From Stomoxys calcitrans (taxonomy: Eukaryota > Arthropoda > Insecta > Diptera > Muscidae): a stretch of DNA of 64,000 nucleotides. Positions within the stretch are counted from its first letter, which is position 1; each line of letters opens with the position of its first letter. The DNA is taken from assembly GCF_963082655.1 (NCBI RefSeq), contig NC_081553.1, positions 155,163,441 to 155,227,440 of the forward strand. The letters are read 5' to 3'. Positions 46,687-58,269 of the stretch are shown piece after piece. The notes below the pieces were generated by a model. It saw only the letters and a list, made by a program, of their open reading frames with translations. It was not told the DNA's origin and searched no databases. Both the position numbers and the translations under genes were made by a program.

Positions 46687-47277
46687 TTAGCTCAGCCTTA
46701 TAGATGTCCCAACCAGCTCTGGGGTCCACCATGGCGGTCGCTGTTTGCCTCTTGGCTTGGCACTTGGACATGCTGACACAAGCGAGTCATTCAGGGCCTT
46801 CGTGATCCACTTGACCACTGTGTCTATATCCTGCGTAGTTTCCGCTGCCTTTTCTGGTCTAGAAGGGATAGACGTGCAGAATTTGTGCCGAAATTTATCC
46901 CAATACGCCTTTCTTCTCTTTAGCCGAGTATTTTCAGTAAGGCTGTAACTAAAAGAACGATGATCACAGAAGCTGTGGTCATCCAACACATCCCAGTCGC
47001 ATATTCTTCCACTTATATCTTCCGATACAAAGGTAATCTCAAGTACCTCGTGCCTGTTCCTGGTAAAGGTCGGTTTATCCCCTTTATTACAAATCGAAAG
47101 ATTGCAACTTATAATATATTCGATAAGCAGCTCACCCCTTTCGTTGACATCCGAACTTCCCCATATCTGGTGATGTGCATTAGCATCACTTCCTACAATG
47201 AGGCTCTTCTTCCTTACAGAAGCGGCTTCAACCAGCGACTTAAAGTTTGAAGGCGGCATCTCTGAATCGTGTGCCAT
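46687..47277 (-). pseudogene. LINE-B copy 3 endonuclease (196-codon open frame)
   Basis: Open frame with 'SLIVGSDANAHHQIWGSSDV' and 'NERGELLIEYI', the substrate-binding and catalytic Asp/Asn block of apurinic-type LINE endonucleases. Then 'ITFVSEDISGRICDW' and 'DHSFCDHRSFSYSL', the terminal Asp-His pair region. The N-terminal part, with 'FDVVLLQEPWV', lies upstream in another frame at about 47480-47370, so a frameshift splits the domain. The C-terminal part runs into the RT linker. It makes nicks at the insertion target in active relatives. This copy is broken. Confidence 0.75.
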
Positions 47278-47638
47278 ATATAGGGAAGCCAGCCAGTAAT
47301 GAGACTTGTTTATTTCAAAGCTTGCTATTACTAAGCCTTCAGAAAAAAAAACATTTAGACTACTCCTTTCAAGAATATCATTCCTTCACATACCCATGGT
47401 TCCTGTAGAAGAACCACGTCAAATCCCGCAGCCATCAGGAGGACCTTTAGTGCCGCTGAAGCTGACTTGCAATGGTGGAGATTTATCCGTAGAAACTGGA
47501 TTCAGAACTTCCACCACTGGTGTGTTAGCCTCGTCTTCCGATTCCATTAGGAGTTCATCTTCACAAAATTCGTTAGATCTTGTCATTATGAGTTTCCGTA
47601 CGCAGAGGCAAGTGAAAAAGATGTGGAACCGTTCTTCC

Positions 47639-48600
47639 TCAGGACACTTGCGGTGTGGACGTTTCCTCCTTTGATGCTTCACTAGCAGCTGCTGTCGAAG
47701 TACTTTTTAAGATCTGTGGTTCCGCACTGGCGCACACTTTGAGCCCAGTCCAACTGGATGATCCACCCACACAGGGCTTGTCGGGTCCCGTTTCGATGCC
47801 ATCCCCTCCTGCCTCGATTGTGGCAGGGGGATTTTCTGTCTCCTGCAATCCGCCAGTCTTTAGCGATGTGGACGACAGTTGCTCAGCCAAAAGTTCAGCA
47901 ATAACTGCTGAGTCGTCTTCTGATTCCCCAACCCCACCGCTTCTATAGACCTTCAGTTTCAACTTGTTGAATCCGTAGGATACAACCCCTTCAGACTTGT
48001 TGAGGTCTGTGAGACAGCCGGAGTTTGGTATGGATACTGCATGTCTCCGGTCACCATCAGCCTCATCCTATCTACCAATCTTCCAGTCGATGGTTAAAAT
48101 ATTGGGATTACATTCCCTTAGTTTTCAAGTATCGATTCAGGATCTAAGGGAATCTTTGGTATCCAAGCATGCGCCATTGGTCGAGAAGGAATATCTTCCT
48201 TATTGACTAAATCTAGTGCTGCACCTGGCCAGATCTCACCAATCAATTAAGCGTTGATCCCCGAAGGCAATTAGTCTGTATCGGCCCGATACCAACCTGC
48301 GTCATCACAAACTGGAGGAGACACAGGAAATTCCGCGAGACCATCAGAGTATTTTGATGACAGTCAATTCACTATCGCACACAAATTATTTATTGGTTTG
48401 CCGGGAAAGGCCGATGGCCTAGACAAATAATAGGCATGCGAAGAAAGAAAAGGTTCGGCGTTGTCCTTGAGACTTGAACCAGGTGTCTTCGCCAAAAGCC
48501 CCTTCTGATCAGTCGTCTGTCGGCTAGTGGAGCCTGGAGCAGCCGCTGCACCAGTCGAGGTTTCAGTGGCAGACAACACGCTACGGCCTGATACCACCAC
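47639..48600 (-). pseudogene. LINE-B copy 3 ORF1 (gag-like), broken
   Basis: 48600-48364 is a Ser/Thr/Ala-rich N-terminal frame. 48260-47960 across frameshifts reads 'EIWPGAALDLVNKEDIPSRP', 'MAHAWIPKIPLDPESIL', 'CNPNILTIDWK' and 'KLKVYRSGGVGESEDD', in the style of the gag domain of insect LOA/I-type LINEs (resembling DUF4780, from memory). 47962-47639 is an acidic, low-complexity tail. It precedes the endonuclease as ORF1 should. Confidence 0.6.
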
Positions 48601-48789
48601 CGCAGCTATTAGGTCTTTGGAGTGACTTAAGTTTTTCTTCCAGAAATAATGTCCTATTACGAGTCACATGAAACTTCTTGCGGATTGAAACAACAAAACG
48701 TCCGCTCTGCTCAATGGTTCAAACAACAACTTTATCCACACAGGAAATGTTGTATTTTATATGCTCAAGAATTGCAATTGTTAAATCGA

Positions 48790-49345
48790 TACGTTAATTC
48801 TGTATTAAGTTTCATTAAAATCGGATGACAAATGCTCCTTTTATGGGCTCAATATTCAACAAAAATTTTTAGAGGGGGTACCAGTACTCGCTGTGCCAAA
48901 TATCATCGAAAAGGATGAAAAATTCTCCTTTTATACGCTCATTACACTTTATCGCGACATCGGTCTAGCTATATACAAATATGGTCCGATCTGGACCACA
49001 TTTGACAGGAATATGTAGGGGTCTACCAGAATACACTGTGCCAAATTTCATCGTATTTGAGTAATAAGTATTAAGTTCGGGTAATCATTTATGGCCTCCA
49101 TACCCTATATCGGGAGAGCTGGAGGTCGGTGTATAGAGCAGCTATATTCAAATATAGTCCGATATGAACCACACTTCATAGAAATGGGTAGGGGTCTACC
49201 AGAATTCTTTGTGCCAAATTTTATCCAAATCGGATGAAAAATTACCAATTTATTTCCTCAAGATTTTAAGTTTGGAGATCGGTCTATATAGCGGTTATAT
49301 ATTACTAAAATCCGATTTTATGAGATCAGGTTTATATACAAAGAA
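48790..49345 (-). repeat. right arm of the long inverted repeat
   Basis: On the minus strand it has the same unit series as 43905-44690: 'cgctatatagaccgatctcc', 'gaggaaataaattggtaatt', 'cagtgtattctggtagaccc', 'gagcgtataaaaggag'. It begins about 100 bp beyond the 5' side of LINE-B copy 3. Confidence 0.6.
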
Positions 49346-49491
49346 TATGAAACCATAAAAAATTGTTTGGAAAATGTTTTTATACCCAAGATATCTTCAA
49401 AATTATAAATACTCATGCTTTAGGTGTGTACCCGGTAGAAACCCATCTCTACTCATACCTATTGGTTTAAAATGGAGTTTCCCTAGTAAAT

Positions 49492-50390
49492 CAAGTAAAA
49501 AGCCGCTAAGTTCTGCCAGGCCGAACTTCGGATACCCCCACCTCGGGTATATATGTAAACCACCTTTCGTCATAATCCTGTGAAAAATGTATAATTTATG
49601 CCCCATAGCAACTTTATCGAAATATGGTCTGATTTGGACCAAATTCGGCACGGATATTAAGAGGTCTAATAAGTACAAGTCAATGTTAAATTTTGTAGTA
49701 CAAAATATGGGTCTTTTTGTAGCCATATCGAAATATAGACCGATCTGAACCATATACGACACGGTTGTCGAAAAGCCTAACATAAGTCACTATGTCAAAT
49801 TTCAGCGAAATTGGATTATAAATGTGCATTTTATGGGGCGAAGACTTTAAATCGAGAGATCGGTCTATATGGCAGCATTATCCAAATCTGAACCGAGCTG
49901 GGCCAAATTGAAGATGGATATCGAAGGGCCTAACACAACTTACTGCCCCAAATTTCGGCGAAAGCGGACAATAAATGCGTCTTTTATGGGCCCAAAACCT
50001 TATATCGAGAGACGCTGCAAATTGAAGAAGGATGTTGACTGGCCTAACTAAACTCACTGTTCCAAACTACAGGAAAATCGGATAATAAATGTGGCTTTTA
50101 TGAGCCTAAGACCCTAAATCAAGATATAGTCCGATATAGCCCAGCTTCGAATATAACCTGCTTATGGAGAAGAAAAAGAATCTGTGCAAAGTTTCAGCTC
50201 AATATCTCTACTTTTAAAGACTGTAGCGCGATTTCAACAGATAGACGGAACGACATGTCTAGATCGTCGTAGATTTTTACGCTGATCAAGAATATACATA
50301 ATTTTAAGGGTCGGAAATGGATATTTCGATGTGTTGCAAACAGAATGACAAAATGAATATACCCCCATCCTTCGGTGGTGGGTATAAAAA
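49492..50390 (-). mobile_element. DINE-1/mini-me-like element, subfamily 2, complete
   Basis: 3' end at left with hairpin 'agttctgccaggccgaact' (49509-49527) and 'gatacccccacctcgggtat'. Degenerate units of about 150 bp follow ('gaccgatctgaaccatatac', 'aaatcgagagatcggtctat'). The core at right is 'gatcaagaatatacataatt' and 'agatagacggaacgac' (the GTCY tract degraded). The 5' end is 'ccttcggtggtgggtataaa'. The sister of 29098-30237 and the only subfamily-2 copy here with both ends. Confidence 0.7.
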
Positions 50391-50541
50391 TATATGTTTC
50401 ATTTGCCGCGTATTTTGCTTTTTCAAACGAAAATGAAAACAATGTTCAAACAATTGCTCTTTGTTTGAAAAAATTTGGCTTTTGCAAAAGAAATTGGAAA
50501 GTATTTTCAAAGAATATAGCGATTGATAATATTTTTGATAA

Positions 50542-51520
50542 TAAAGGGTGATATTTAAGGAGCTATAGGAAAGTTAAAAAAGATACACATAAAATTCAGA
50601 AAAATGCATGAAATCTTTATTTGAATTTCAAATGGTCCAACCGCTTAGTCCGATTTTGGTATATTCTTTGCAATATTTCGGCCGGTATCTCGCTTATAAA
50701 TGCTTCAAAGTTGTCTTCCAATGTCAATTGAAGCGGGCTTGTCTGTATAAAAATGAGCTTTAACATGGATCCACAAAAAATAGTCTAAAGGCTTTGAAAC
50801 GCCTCAATGAGTCCATTGTAATGCGTGATGTGTGGCATGTGGCACCATCTTGTTGAAAACACATGTCATGCAAGTCAAGCTTTTATATTTTGGGAAAAAA
50901 AAGTTGGATATCATTTAACGGTATCGCTGCCCATTCGCATCATCTTTGCGTATCCATTGAACCATAAATGAGCTTTGTCGCTGAACACAATTTTCGATAA
51001 AAAAAAAGTGGATGTTCGGTCAACTTTCCAACAGCCCATTCACCAAAAATTCTGCGTTGCTGTAGGTCATTCGGCTTCAATTCTTGCACCAGCTTTATTT
51101 TGAAGGGCCCAAAATTTTCCACGTTGTTGATGGATTGTCATCATTAACACTGGCCGATACAGCTGCGATATTTTCTTCAGCTCGCACTCTGCGTAAGCGT
51201 GTTGGTGGTTTCATGTCCAACAATGTAAATTTGGTGTGTCTCATATCAATGGGTGCAGTCCGACTAAAATTTAAGCCCATTGATAAGGGGACTCCTTTTT
51301 ATGTAGAGTCCGAACGTACCTTTGCGCCACGGAGGCCGCTACAGTGGCTCGATTAAAATAGAAGAAGCGCGCGATGAACTTTCATAACAGAGCACGCATT
51401 TTGATAATGAAATTCAATCATTTGCAAGCGTTGTTCGTTTGTAAGACAAATTCATGGTTAAATTATAGATGTTTGACAGTGAAAAAAAACCACGAAACGT
51501 GAAAACCTAATCACCTTTTA
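50542..51520 (-). mobile_element. Tc1/mariner-superfamily element with broken transposase, SINE inside
   Basis: Terminal repeats TAAAGGGTGAT (50542-50552) and TAAAAGGTGAT (inverted, 51510-51520). Minus-strand frames: 51280-51095 'LRRVRAEENIAAVSASVNDD' (N-terminal helix-turn-helix linker), 51122-50940 'KIKLVQELKPNDLQQRRIFG' and 'EWAVGKLTEHPLFFYRKL', and about 50890-50800 'LDLHDMCFQQDGATCHTSRI', the 'QQDGATCHT' block with the second catalytic Asp. The first catalytic block is scrambled. A SINE (51240-51349) interrupts it. Non-functional. Confidence 0.8.
51240..51349 (-). mobile_element. tRNA-derived SINE, copy 6 (internally deleted)
   Basis: 'tcatatcaatgggtgcagtc', 'cccattgataaggggactcc', then a jump to 'aggccgctacagtggc' at the head end. 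It is inserted in the mariner transposase between the HTH linker and the upstream end. Confidence 0.75.
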
Positions 51521-51575
51521 TTTTTTGACTGTGGCGATAATGTTGTCAAAAATCCTAATGATATTACATACATTT

Positions 51576-52022
51576 TCTTCTGGGAATTCTTACCTTACTT
51601 TAATTGAATATTTCTTCCCCTAGCCGTACGTAGAATAGCGTTCCAAGCGCCTCGATCTTCTGCGCTCATTCTAAAATCTCTGACACCAAGTTTCGAGGTG
51701 TCTCCCACAACTTGATCTTTCCATCGGGCTTTTGGTCTTCCCGGTTTGAGTGTACCACCGTGTTTGCCTTCAAAAGACTTCTTTGCTGGAGCTTCCTCAT
51801 CCATTCTGACAATATGACTTAGCCAACGCAGCCGATATATATTTTACGAAGAATCTTTCTCTCAAATACTCCAAGCACTGCCTCATCTGCTTTCACAAGT
51901 ACCCATGCTTCAGAACCATATAACAGCACGGGTAGTATCAGTGTCTTGTAAAGTGTAGTCTTCGTCTGTCGAGAGGTGGCCTTGTTTCTAAACTGCTTAC
52001 TTAGACCATCTTCTGGGAATTC
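51576..52022 (-). mobile_element. 5'-truncated RTE insertion with 14-bp target site duplication
   Basis: A perfect 14-bp direct repeat TCTTCTGGGAATTC (51576-51589 and 52009-52022) flanks an RTE fragment of about 419 bp. The minus strand (51804-51595) encodes 'EEAPAKKSFEGKHGG' and 'GRPKARWKDQVVGDTSKLGV', the RTE C-terminus. Further 5' comes the 'SEAWVLVKADEAVLGVFE' segment up to the truncation at about 52008. The duplicated target is part of a 'ctgggaattcccg' repeat. Confidence 0.8.
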
Positions 52023-52497
52023 CCGTGGGCAAAACAGGTAAATTCTGGGAGTTTCCCGCTTCAGAGTTGCCTAAATGTAAAAAAATTAATTTATTTAAAA
52101 ATTCAGTCTTATGTCCAATTTTAGGATTTTCTGACTTATTGTAGGTACGTAAGAATGTCCCACGTAATTAAGGAGGATTTTCCCCAACTCATGCCCCATA
52201 TTTTTTCCCTTTAGATCCCAATATACTATGGCGATCGGTTAATGCTAACCCGTGCCGAAACGACGCACTCTTTGTTGTAGGCTCCTGAACATACATTTTA
52301 TTTTGGTTTTTTAATTAACATGATCATGACTTACATGATAATTTTTGAACAATTTTTTTGGGAAAATATTTAACGCATATGACCTTCAAATGTTGATGAT
52401 ATCTATTTCAAATGTTGAACTAAATTAATATTTGTTTTGTGTGGAGGAGCTCAAAATATTAAGTTTCGTAAAACATAAATTTCTTATAACCTTCAAA

Positions 52498-52902
52498 TTT
52501 TTTTATACCCACCACCATAGGATGGGTGTATACTAATTTAGTCATTCCGTTTGCAAAACCTCAAAATATTCGTCTAAGATCCCAAAGTATATTTATTCTT
52601 GATCATCTCGACGTTCTGAGTCGATCTAGCCCTCACGATGGCGGTCGAAGGCACAAAGCTATCCGCTTGAAATTTTGCACAGACACTTAATATTGATGTA
52701 AGTCGTTTGGGTTTGAGCCATATCGGTTCAGATCTAGATATAGCTCCAATATTAACCGATCCCCCGATTTGGCATATAGTATTCTATTATGACTTCCAAC
52801 AACTGTGCCAAGTATGGTCTAAATAAGTCTATAACCATTTATAACAACCAAAAAACGATCTCCCGATTTGATTTCTTGAGCCCATACAAAATGCAATGTT
52901 TG
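52498..52902 (+). mobile_element. DINE-1/mini-me-like 5' half
   Basis: 'tttttatacccaccaccata', 'gtatactaatttagtcattc', 'gtatatttattcttgatcat', 'gagtcgatctagccctcacg' (GTCY tract deleted), then one and a half internal units. It is cut at the 3'-truncated end of Helitron copy 4. Confidence 0.7.
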
Positions 52903-54816
52903 TCCCATATGATCTTTAATTTTGGATGTAAGGTGTATTCCTTTTTTAAAATACTTCATTTCAGCCCGATAATCTTATGATCTCTGATTTAGTGGTGTTT
53001 TCGGGGGATAGGTTTTCCCCCAGATACCTGGCCCAGAAAAAATGTCAGCATCGTGCTCTTCTCTCAAATACCATTTATTTAAACCCCATATTGTAATAGG
53101 TTTTGAGGGGAGTTTACAGGATGAGACGTCCCCCAAACACATGGCCCCAAAATAGGTTATCAAATTCGTTTTCTAATCTCAAATACCTTTCATTTGAGCC
53201 ACATATTGGCATGGTTGAAAAATTTGTTCCCTTTGGGGGTGTTTTGGGAAAGGAGTGATGCCCTACATTTGGATATCAAATTCGTATTCTACTTCCAAAT
53301 ACCTTTATTTGAGCCCCGATGGTGACTAAAAAATTACTGTTTGTGGGGTATTTTGGGAAAGGAGTAGACACCCAGAAAATTGGTCTCGAAAATGGGTATC
53401 AATTCTTGCTTTACCCCCCAATACCTTTCATTTAAGCTCCACATTGACATGGTCGGTAAATAATCCAGATTTAGGGGTGTTTTGGGGATTGGAGTGGTGC
53501 CCCAAACACTACTCCCGGAAAATATATCAGCAACATGCTCTATTCTCATATATCATTTATTTGAACCACATATTGCCATTGGCCTCAAAATTGAATATCA
53601 AATTCGTTTTCTAATCTCATTTAAACTCCTTATTGCAAAAGTCAGCAAATATGTCCACTTTGGTATATTGGCCCTAAAAACTACGAATATTTAGTTCCAC
53701 TCTCTTTAAGACCCAAATTGTCTTGGTGAGCAAATACGTCCTATTTGGGTGTTGTTATGGTGGTGGACGTCCGCTAGACAGTTGCCCCTAATGTTGATAT
53801 CAGATACGTGGTCTACATCCACATGCCTTTAAGTTGAGCCCCATATTTCCATAGTCGGCAAACAAGACTGGCTTAGGGGGTGTTTTGGGGAATGGGCGGC
53901 CATTCAGTGAATTAGCCTTGAAAATATATATCGGATTCGTGTTCCACTTCAAAACCCCTCTTATTTGAGCCTCATATTGCAATAGTCAGAAAATAATTAC
54001 TATTTGGTTGGTGTTGTGGGGGTGGGGTGGCCCCATAGACACTTTTCCCGAATATTGATATCAAATTCGTGCTTTACTCCCAAAGACCTTTCATTTGAGC
54101 CCCATATTGCTATGGTCGTAAATGTTTCCCTTTGGGGGATGTTTTTGGTGAGAGGTGGCCCCCCAAACACTTGGTCCCACATTTGGATATCAGATTCGTA
54201 TTCTACATTCAAATACCTTTCATTTAAGCCCCATATTCCCATGGTCAGTAAATAAGTCCAGTTTGGGGGTATTTTGGGGAAGGGGTGGACCCCCAGAAAC
54301 GTGGTCCGACATTTGGATATCAGATTCGTATTCTACTCGCAAATACCTCTCATTTGGGTCTCATATTGCCATGGTCGGTAAATATGTCCGATTTAGGGGT
54401 GTTATGGGGCTTGGAGTAATCTCCCTACCACTTGGTCCGACAATTGGATATCAGATGCGTTTGACTATCCCAAAAACTTTCGTTTGAGTCCCATATTGTC
54501 GTGATTGGTCTAAATATATGTTTGGTAGGTTTTAGGGTGGGGCAGCCCCCTTAGGTACCCCATCCGAAATTTGGATACCAAATTTTTATTTTTAGGGTAC
54601 TATATGAGAGCCAACAAACCCATCTCCGAGATCTGGCGTTTCTGAATATTAGGGTAAGGGGGAGGGTCCGCCCCCTTCCGGATATCAAAAAATGTTGTAC
54701 CCTATTTTCACCACGGGGTCATTGTGCACCATCAAGAGTATCGGTTCAGCCCTTTCTGAGTCTATAAGGAACACACAAATAAACAAACAAACACGAATTG
54801 ATTTTTATATATAAGA
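52903..54816 (-). mobile_element. Helitron-like non-autonomous element, copy 4 (3' truncated)
   Basis: 5' end at right: A|TCTTATATATAAAAATC read on the minus strand (54816 downwards), then 'gacggatcag'-type conserved block and 'gggcagcccccttaggtacc' (plus strand). About nine units of about 150 bp follow, each with 'ccatattgccatggtcggta', 'tttcatttgagccccatatt' and 'ttggggaaggggtggacccc' on the plus strand. The final roughly 200 bp, including the hairpin and CTAG, are missing. It ends against a DINE at 52902. Confidence 0.65.
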
Positions 54817-55089
54817 TAGTTGGGTTTGTATGAATATAAATATGATTCGATTTACATGAAATTCATCACATATTTTCGCAATCTAACATCTGGGGCGACT
54901 TTCGGCCCATCGCATTATCGGATGGGAAAAAAATTTTTAGAAAAAATTTTGAAATTATGGTCCAATTTCGTGAAGATATCTTTATCCGTTCGCAAATGGC
55001 AGACTTATTTCCACATCTTTTTTCCCAAAAGGAAATTACTATATGTGGATCGATTTTCAGTTTTCTCAAAATAAAAAATTGGAATTTTC

Positions 55090-56218
55090 CAAATAAAACT
55101 GTCCTTAAAGAACAAAAATTAAAATCATATCTTCCATCATCTTTTTCCTGTGCATTTGACATAAAACCGAGAAGTTGCTTGTTCTACAAACTAACAGTAC
55201 TTGGCTTATCGTCAAAAACAATTCGCATCTTACAGTCATTGTATTATATGACACGTAGCTCAATCTTGACAAAATAAAGATACTTATATTCCATAAAGGT
55301 CCTCGAATCCCATCCAATTTAAGTTGGAACTATGGCGACGAAAATATCAAAATAGACAACAACTACAAATACCTTGGCATTGAATTATCGTACAATTTAT
55401 TTTTCAACACACATATTAGCAACAAACTGGCAGCTGCTAAACTAGCTATAAATTCTTCATGGAATGACTACATAAAGAACCCCGCAATATCTAAAATATA
55501 TAATAATAATAATAATAAAATGATATATTAATATAATGAAAATTTTCAACGCTGCTTCATCTTCGATCATGTTTTATGCCGCACAGGTATGGCGTTTACA
55601 AAAATTTGATGCAGTAAAAAAACTTTAAATTTAATTTTTCATTAAGAAAATGTTCTGTCTACTAATCAGTACTCCAAATTACGTAATTCAGCTTGAAACT
55701 GGCTCTGATTCTCTATTTGTATCCACATTAAAATTGCGCTTTGAGTACGTTAACCACACAATCGCCTTCCGCAAATACTGGCTTCTGCGATTATCGATAA
55801 GAAATCGTATTAGGCTGAGGAATTGTCACGTTTAAGTAACTCGCTACAATGCCGAAGTTACAATAATGAATCTTTATGTATATACGCAAATGTCATAATA
55901 CATATGTAATTTACGTGAGTCTGAACGCTATAATGCAATAAAAAGACAAAGCTTCTCAATTTCATGACCAGTACCTTCATCTTAATTACGACATTGCATC
56001 ACAGTACCTCATAAACTGCTCGAAGCGAGCTGCAGGAATAAACGCTAGAGCTTTCAAAAACAATACGGCTGGACTCTGCAACATATGTAATCTCGATCAA
56101 ACTGAGAATACTATGCACTTCATCGGCCTTTGTCCAATTTATAGCAATATCAGGAATCGCTGTTTCGGAAAAAACTCCCTTGATGAGACCAATGTTGTTG
56201 AATTGTAAAAAAAAAAAT
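55090..56218 (+). mobile_element. LINE-G, reverse transcriptase remnant with poly-A tail
   Basis: Plus strand. 55150-55260 reads 'CAFDIKPRSCLFYKLTVLGL' and 'SSKTIRILQSLYYMTRSSIL', the RT domain following the first catalytic Asp. The frame then jumps to 'YKYLGIELSYNLFFNTHISN' (about 55350-55420), 'SSSIMFYAAQVWRLQKFDAV', 'FCLLISTPNYVIQLETGSDS', and a C-terminal knuckle 'CNICNLDQTENTMHFIGLCP' (about 56078-56140). The YADD region is deleted. It ends in an A-run (56208-56218). Clade uncertain. Confidence 0.65.
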
Positions 56219-56240
56219 ATTATAAAAGTATTTTAAAAAC

Positions 56241-56478
56241 TATTGGGTTGCCCAAAAAGTAATTGCGTATTTTTTAAAAGAAAGTAAATGCATTTTTAAT
56301 AAAACTTAGAATGAACTTTAATCAAATATACTTTTTTACACTTTTTTCTAAAGCAAGCTAAAAGTAACAACTGATAACTGACAGAAGAAAGAATGAAATT
56401 ACAGAGTCACAAGCTGTGAAAAAGTTGTCAACGCCGACTATATGAAAAATCCGCAATTACTTTTTGGGCAACCCAATA
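56241..56478. mobile_element. mariner-type MITE, longer copy
   Basis: TA-flanked (56241-56242, 56477-56478) with 'TTGGGTTGCCCAAAAAGTAA' terminal repeats. It retains the segment 'acagagtcacaagctgtgaa' to 'gactatatgaaaaatccgca' missing from 30870-31051. Non-coding. Confidence 0.85.
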
Positions 56479-56489
56479 TTATTAAATAA

Positions 56490-57266
56490 AAACAAGTAAA
56501 AGCGTGCTAAGTTCGGCCGGGCCGAATCTTATATAGCCTCCACCATGGATCGCATTTGTCGAGTTCTTTTCCGGGCATCTCTTCTTTGGGAAAAAAGGAT
56601 ATACATAAGAAAAGATTTCCTCAGCTATTAGAGCGATATCAAGATATGGTCCGGTTTGGACCACAATTAAATTATATGTTTGAGGCCTGCGTAAAATGTC
56701 AACCAATTCGAATAAGAATTGCGCCCTTTGGGGGCTCAAGAAGTAAAATAGAGAGATCGATTTATATGGGAGCTGTATCGGGCTATAGACCGATTCCGAC
56801 CATAATAAACACGTATGTTGATGGTCATGAGAGAATCCGTCATACAAAATTTCAGGCAAATCGGATAATAATTGCGACCTCTAGAGGCTCAAAAAGTCAA
56901 GATCCCAGATCGGTTTATATGATAGCTATATCAGGTTATGAACCGATTTGAACCATACTTGGCACAGTTGTTGGATATCATAACAAAACACGTCGTGCTA
57001 AAATTCATTCAAATCGGATAAGAATTGCGCCCTCTAGAGGCTCAAGAAGTCAAGACCCAAGATCGGTTTATATGACAGCTATATCAAAACATGGACCGAT
57101 ATGGCCAATTTACAATACCAACCGACCTACACTAATAAGAAGTATTTATGCAAAATTTCAAACGGCTAGCTTTACTCCTTCGGAAGTTAGCGTGCTTTCG
57201 ACAGACAGACGGACGGACGGACGGACAGACGGACGGACATCCATCTTATGGTGGAGGGTATAAAAA
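56490..57266 (-). mobile_element. DINE-1/mini-me-like element
   Basis: 3' hairpin 'gttcggccgggccgaatc' near 56511-56528, 'tagcctccaccatggatcgc', three to four units with period about 155 ('tcgggctatagaccgattcc', 'aggttatgaaccgatttgaa', 'tcaaaacatggaccgatatg'), then an expanded GTCY tract (57198-57238) joined directly to the 5' terminus 'cttatggtggagggtataaa'. The (TA)n part of the core is deleted. Confidence 0.75.
57198..57238 (+). repeat. (GGAC/AGAC)n microsatellite in a DINE
   Basis: About ten tetranucleotide units of the GTCY type read on the plus strand as 'cagacagacggacggacgga', longer than in other DINE copies of the window. Confidence 0.9.
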
Positions 57267-57819
57267 TAATTCTCGTATCTAACATAAAATATTGGCAATA
57301 ATTTGACTATGAAATTGTAATAAACGAATACATAAAATGAATAATTTAAAATAAATTTTAATGATTAAAACTATACTAAAGCAACAGTATTAAGATTTTA
57401 TTTTTATATAATATAAATCTTAGAATCTTGAACGTAACAATAAAGATTTGACAAGCACATAGTGAAATTCTTTCATTTCTTTTTCTATTATATATCTATA
57501 TCTGTTTTATATATATAGTCTTCGACTATTTTCAAAATTGCAATTAGTAAAAGTTTCACATTCTATCTGATTAGATTATGCTAATAGCATGCGAAATTGA
57601 AAGGGCGTTGAATGACGGACTGCCCAAAGATTACGTAACGTTAAGAGCTGGTAAACTGTCGTTAATCGCAACATTGGATATTTCTAATAATAAATGTCGG
57701 TAGTATCGATATTATGGTCACCTATATTTAAACGAACAGGAGTAGTAAAAAACAGAAGATTGATTTATACATAACCAATATTAATGCACAGACCGAATAA
57801 AACCAAATTCATTAAGTCA

Positions 57820-58045
57820 GTTGGAAGTCCTAAGAGAAATCATTATACAAAATTGTAGCCCAATCGCGTGAAAATTGCTCCCTCTTTAGGCGCAATGTAT
57901 CTTGTAGGAGACATTCAGTGTCGGATCACTTATTTTTGTTCATTTTTGCAAAAAATTTAACTTTGCCATTAGAATCGATATGTAAAAAATAAATCGATAT
58001 TCAGACAAAAAATAAAATATCGATAATGTCATAGATATTTTCCCA
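57820..58045 (-). repeat. 'ATCGATAT'-rich repeat, inverted copy
   Basis: Reverse-complemented it matches 59617-59790 ('agagctggcaaaatatcgat', 'aattttttgtctaaatattg', 'aaagttaaattttt', 'ttgaatgtaccctttaagat') with moderate divergence. A DINE-like unit fragment precedes it. 58046-58269 shows nothing recognisable. Confidence 0.6.
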
Positions 58046-58269
58046 GCTCTATTATCATTTTATATACTTTGCCAAGCATTTTACTTATTAGATTTATCCA
58101 GGTCAAATTGTAATACACGCAGCATCAACTCGAAATATTGGAAATGAAAAAATTTTTGCAGTTTTAGTATTAAAATAAAATAAAACTGTCTAGAAAGATT
58201 AAAAACGACACATTTTTGTTGTCTATGTTTTGTCGGATATTCCCAAATAAGTCAATCAGGGCAGTGTTG

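Larger units (their letters stand above)
44732..48690 (-). mobile_element. LINE-B copy 3, near full length (RNase H-type LINE)
   Basis: Minus strand, about 4 kb, the most complete LINE in the window. Sense order: ORF1 (48600-47640), endonuclease (47480-46690), RT (46640-45490), RNase H (about 45400-45100), 3' end at about 44732. The RNase H end reads 'MHLFYVPGHRDIPGNCKTDE' with 'ARLETTL'. The zinc knuckle present in copy 2 is deleted here. It has both ORFs plus RNase H, so I place it in the I/LOA superfamily. The element sits between two inverted arms (43905-44690 and 48790-49345). Confidence 0.75.

Noticed and set aside
54820..55074. 84-codon plus-strand frame between a Helitron and LINE-G
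   Set aside because: Low-complexity A+T-rich translation without family resemblance or splice context; overlapping frames exist on the other strand.
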